From NCBI GenBank assembly GCA_022818135.1, contig JAFMSR010000018.1, positions 18,776,595-18,840,594 of the forward strand: DNA of 64,000 nt. The letters run 5' to 3'. Positions 60,396 through 64,000 of this stretch are shown piece by piece (positions within the stretch are counted from its first letter, which is position 1; every line of letters starts with the position of its first letter). Source of the stretch: Saxidomus purpurata. Lineage: Eukaryota > Mollusca > Bivalvia > Venerida > Veneridae. The notes below the pieces were generated by a model. The model made no database searches. It had not been told where the DNA came from and was given only the letters and a program-made list of their open reading frames with translations. The position numbers and the translations under genes are program-made.

Positions 60396-63300
60396 GATCC
60401 ACAAGTGCTGAACCTAAACCAACAAAGACAACCAACATAGACTACAACATAGCAAAAGTAAACAATCAAACAATCAACAGAGCATAACATTACCACAGAG
60501 TAACAATTCAACAAACCATCAAATCACAGTAGAAGTTAGGAAGTTAGTAGATGCTATAGGACTTACAGGCGACGAAGTATTGCACAGCAAAACATGGCAG
60601 AAAGACCGATGTTGGCCAATGAAGTCGGACTACGGGCGCCGAAGATCCGAAAAAGTCAAGGAGAGAAGGTAAGATGTTTGTCAATTAGCAACAGAAAAAT
60701 CTTGCATCTTTTTAAATTCAGAAGCTTTTTTTAAGAAGATTCTTATCGCAACTTTGATTAGTCCCGGTACCAAACTGGGTGATCATGCTAAATTTTATTT
60801 ATATTTCAATACTTTTTGGTCTTTACCTTCTGGTAGGGCCTGACCATTGATAAAGGGTTAAGAATTAGTAGGTAGGTCATCAGAAGTGAGAAGAAAGGTA
60901 CTGGTTTACTATGGTGTAAGACAATAACGTCACCTATGAATGATAATTTTTGTGGTTAAAATTTAAAAAAATGTTTTATTTATCTTCATTGAGAGATGAG
61001 TCATGGTTGAAATAGACTCAAATGGATCGTCAAAATATGTGTTTTTTGCTATGTTAACACTGTAGTACCTCTGTTACCTCATTTGGATGACCTCGACCTC
61101 AACATGTAGACAAATAGACAAAAGGTGGGCAGTATTAGGGGCCATCATGGCCCTCTTGTTACTACTATTCCATAATCTGAATAGTGTGCCCCTACTAAGA
61201 GATGCCTAGAATGCAGGCATGGCAGAACAATGTTAAAAGGCCTGTTAATTTAGCCAGACCGAGTTCGTTTGTAAATGCATTTAGAAAATCTAAGACTTAA
61301 GTCAAACAGTAAAATTAGGTTAAACTTGCGATGATATAATTTTTGCTATGTTTGCCAATTTCCCACTTCGCTACTTTAAAAATTTCTCATACATTTCCTA
61401 ATAGAGAATTCTCCTTTCGCGAATTAAAAACTTGAAATTAAAACTGACTGCCCACAATTCACAAAATTATTGTCGTGCTAAAATTTCTCCATTTACAGTA
61501 TTCAACCAAAGAAAATATAACTTGGAAGATTTCAATTACACAAGCCCTGCATTTCAAAACCAAGAATTAGTTTAGCCATTTGCATATTGAAGGTGCTGTT
61601 TTCTGCTACTGGTAATTCAGTTCAGATCCTAAATTGATTAGCTTAACTAAAAGGCTATTACATTTCTCTCTCTTATTGAATCTTCACAATGAATCTGGCA
61701 GTGATGTGTTCTAGATAAGGGGGTGACAGTTTATCCTTTGTATTCAGGCAGCTGTAAATGAAATGTTTGTTGATGGATACGCTCCCAAAACTTAAGAAAT
61801 TAATGTTTTGTTTGCTACCATGGTCTTACAGTTCACTGTACACATCAAATGAGGTGCTGTTTTTAAATTTGAGTATATTAGTTTGTTAAGTCTTCTCCCA
61901 AGGGCGGAGAGTGATTACTCGTTTGCAATCAATGCAGATCATGATCAATCTGCAAATTGGTGCTGTCGGATCACAATCTGCATTGTTCCCTATTCAGTCA
62001 GTAAGTTTTCACTTAGCACCCCTTTGAACAATTAATGGTGCAGTCCAAATTTAAGGATGGACAAGTCCATTTTATAAATTTAGCATGGGTAATGGTTAGG
62101 CTGGTACCAGACGTTAGAGTCATTAACTCTTGTCTTTTCTGGACATTTTATAACACCGTCACATTTCTCCTTCCCTTAACTCTAACTCTGTTGAGATGAG
62201 CTTTGATTGAGACACATTTTTTATGGAGATATTTTTCGAAAAAAGACTTCAAGAGAAAAAAAGACCTCTCAATCTCAACAGACTTTTTTAAGTCTAGGGC
62301 TAGGGTATCACTGGGGTCACGACCGTACCTCCTTATAATTATGACACCAGTACTGGTTTTTCCAGGAAACGGACTCGAGAGTGACTCGATAAGCTACAAG
62401 CTTTCTTCACAATCAAGCTAAAATGAATTAGTATAAACTAAACTAAGATATACTAGCCTTTGAACAACAAATAATAGGTGTTTTGACCCTCGCACTGTTT
62501 CTTTTTTCTCTCTAGTATTTATTCTCACAGAATTTAGTCAAAACAATAGGTGTTCAGAAATTACTTGCCAGCTAAACAAACACAATCCAGAAAAAAAGGC
62601 TGTATCCTGATATTTACAGAATCTTAAATCAATCTCGAGTCTGTCAGTTTGTCTAACTTTTACAACTTTCTCTTGCTGGAATGATACCCTGGGGAATACC
62701 GGTCATGTCTTTCCAGAATGCTTTTGACAGCTGAAATGGAGCTGAATAGATACACACTGCTGTAAACCAGTCAAATTTTGTAACAGTTAGATTTCACATT
62801 TTGATTTCACAGTGCTGTAAACCAGTCAATTTTTGCAACAGCTAAATTTCTTATTCTGATTTGGACATCAACACTGCTGTAAACCAGTCAAATTTTGTAA
62901 CAGTTGAATTTCTCATTTTGATTTTGACAGTACAAAATAATACATACATCTGTAAACCAGTCCATTTCTGCAACAGTTAAATTTCACATTTTGATTTTGA
63001 CATCTGGAATTGGGCTGAATAGATATGATACACTAAAATTTTTAGTAGTGTTAAATTTCACATTGCTTTGAACAGTCTATGAGCTGTTCCTTGTAATAAC
63101 CCACTATGTTTCATTCTTCTATTTATTTCCAGCTGCTAGCAATTTGCCGACAGAACCTGTTACTTATTTTGACCATAGCAGGAGTGGTGTTCGGTGTTAT
63201 ACTTGGTACTATAATACGACTCGCAGATCCATCGCCGACCACCATTATGATCATTTCATTTCCTGGCGAGATCCTGATGAGGGCGTTGAAGATGCTAATT

Positions 63301-64000
63301 CTACCGCTGATTGTCTCCAGTCTTATCGTAGGTATGAAACTCTGCAAAGTTTTCTTGTTATTCATATTTTATCAAGTTCATGCTCATTCATTCAGTACAC
63401 AGATAAATGTTAATATCCAGAACACAGTGCAAGGTAGAAATTACACTCATAGTATAAAAGAACATTGTAATGTCAACAAGAACATTTAATTGGTATGCAT
63501 GGGTGAATTAATAACGATTTTTGCATATTACACAAGAACGCAAAATGTAAACATGTGACATAATTTACGCTTTTGACATTGATCTTGTTTGCTTGGATTC
63601 ATGCATTAGTGATAATACAAAAAACAGTTACATTTCACACAGCTTCAATTTCACAAGGATAAGGCAAATTTCTTTACAAATACCCATAAACTTTTGGTAT
63701 CATTTTCAAAGCTATGAAAATTTACCTTTCAAATCTATAAAAGTTTCCCAATTCAGATGTTCTTTTCTTAATGAATTTCAGTGTTTTTCATGTATTGAAT
63801 GTTGTTTATGTGCAATTAGAGCTAATTGATTTTTTATTTTTAAATGTTAGTTGGTGCTTCAACAACTTATGAAAATGTTAAAAACTTTAAGGGAAATTTC
63901 CATTCACTAAAATCTTGTGTAAGAGTAAGAATTTATTCATGACATCAATGCTAGGAAAATGGCCGTTAACGCTTTTTTAGCCCTGACCGTGCTAAATATA
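60396..64000 (+). CDS. Excitatory amino acid transporter (SLC1 family), 5' part, continues past window
   Basis: SLC1 proteins are trimeric Na+-coupled glutamate/aspartate or neutral amino acid transporters of the plasma membrane. Exon 60396-60668 follows a good acceptor (TTTTTTATACTTCACAG) and has about 198 nt of 5' UTR; the ATG at 60594 opens 25 residues ([20 protein letters not shown]...) of cytosolic N-terminus and ends in phase 0. The next exon, 63133-63331, encodes 66 residues: TM1 ([17 protein letters not shown]), an Arg-containing loop, then [25 protein letters not shown], the start of TM2. The FPGE-LMR-L-ML-LPLI-SSL pattern is diagnostic of SLC1. The exon ends in phase 1 at GTATGA; no further exon is seen before 64000. 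Subtype cannot be decided because the substrate-binding C-terminal half is outside the window. The N-terminus before TM1 is short but typical. Confidence 0.9.
60551..60559 (+). promoter_or_regulatory. Minimal upstream ORF (ATG-CTA-TAG) in SLC1 5' UTR
   Basis: A two-codon reading frame lies 34 nt before the transporter start, in the same exon. Minimal uORFs of this type can lower or condition translation of the main frame. The context (TTAGTAGATGC) is weaker than that of the main ATG (AAACATGG). Function is inferred only. Confidence 0.4.
61905..62100 (+). repeat. Dispersed repeat, TGCAGATCATGATCAGCC family, copy 5
   Basis: AATGCAGATCATGATCAATC, TTCACTTAGCACCCCTTTG, ATGGACAAGTCCATTTTAT and a 3' end at GCATGGGTAATGGTTAG; the most complete copy, about 195 bp. 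Confidence 0.7.
62311..62443 (+). repeat. SINE, family A, copy 2
   Basis: TGACACCAGTACTGG, TTTCCAGGAAACGGACTCG, AGCTTTCTTCACAATC.. and GAATTAGTATAAACTAAA match 27783-27935 closely. The tRNA-like head is missing or degraded. Confidence 0.65.
62757..63001. repeat. Tandem repeat, 60-68-bp unit, four copies (GCTGTAAACCAGTCAA)
   Basis: Four units read CTGTAAACCAGTCAATTTT, GTAACAGTTAAATTTCAC, ATTTTGATTTTGACA. The flanks at 62727 and 62998 (GACAGCTGAAATGGAGCTGA / GACATCTGGAATTGGGCTGA) are themselves a duplicated word, so the array sits inside a larger repeat. Confidence 0.8.
63332..64000 (+). other. SLC1 intron 3 (partial)
   Basis: AT-rich sequence with no recognisable next exon before the window ends. 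Confidence 0.6.

Larger units (their letters stand above)
60669..63132 (+). other. SLC1 intron between first two coding exons
   Basis: Contains a dispersed repeat (61905-62100), a SINE (62311-62443) and a tandem repeat (62757-63001) just before the acceptor TTTATTTCCAG. No coding frame of note. Confidence 0.6.

Noticed and set aside
63123..63365. Reverse-strand 80-aa frame over the SLC1 exon
   Set aside because: Shadow of the transporter exon, which has clear family motifs on the + strand.

Overview
The window is eukaryotic nuclear DNA: intron-split genes with GT/AG junctions, AT-rich introns and dense dispersed repeats. Proteins and repeats together point to a bivalve mollusc. From memory, a ~180-bp dispersed repeat with the core TGCAGATCATGATCAGCCTG resembles one abundant in venerid clams, so a venerid or close relative is my best guess; this was not tested.

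Only three genes are recognised with confidence, all on the + strand. (1) 348-4565: the C-terminal six coding exons of ARNT (the HIF-beta/Tango bHLH-PAS factor), from the middle of PAS-B to the stop. (2) 18646/19429-30370: a complete six-coding-exon nicotinamide riboside kinase (203 aa), which makes NMN from nicotinamide riboside. Its first coding exon lies in a 782-bp block that occurs twice head to tail, so there are two near-identical start exons. (3) 60396 to the window end: the first two coding exons of an SLC1-family excitatory amino acid transporter. A small acidic ORF at 15617-15880 may be a fourth gene. The genes have unrelated jobs and look independently transcribed; there is no operon-like organisation.

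The rest is intron and intergenic sequence rich in repeats. The most striking class is a set of elements that share one plan but not one sequence: a short palindromic head, often a (GTCC/GGTC)n-like stretch, tandem units of about 125-155 bp, and in several cases a small hairpin near the 3' end. The cleanest array (25692-27345) has ten units at a regular 146-bp spacing. Unrelated members carry variants of the phrase AGAGTTAT-GCCC-TTT or AGGTCAAAGGTCAAGGTCAC. The plan resembles pearl/Helentron-associated elements, but several families seem to have converged on the same unit length and keywords.

Other structure: nested inverted-repeat elements with TTTAA target duplications (16153-17304), TA-flanked mariner-like MITEs (23995-24605, 38909-39337), a TTAA-type MITE family (22147-22480, 53566-53835), tRNA-derived SINEs (27783, 40005, 42305, 44728, 54260, 62311), a 33-bp minisatellite open on both strands (about 35850-36900), a 34-40-bp minisatellite (6667-7160), and several diverged arrays. 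Homopolymer runs near 13130-13190 and 57780-58340 may be sequencing or assembly artefacts. Between 30371 and 60395 I see no convincing protein-coding gene.
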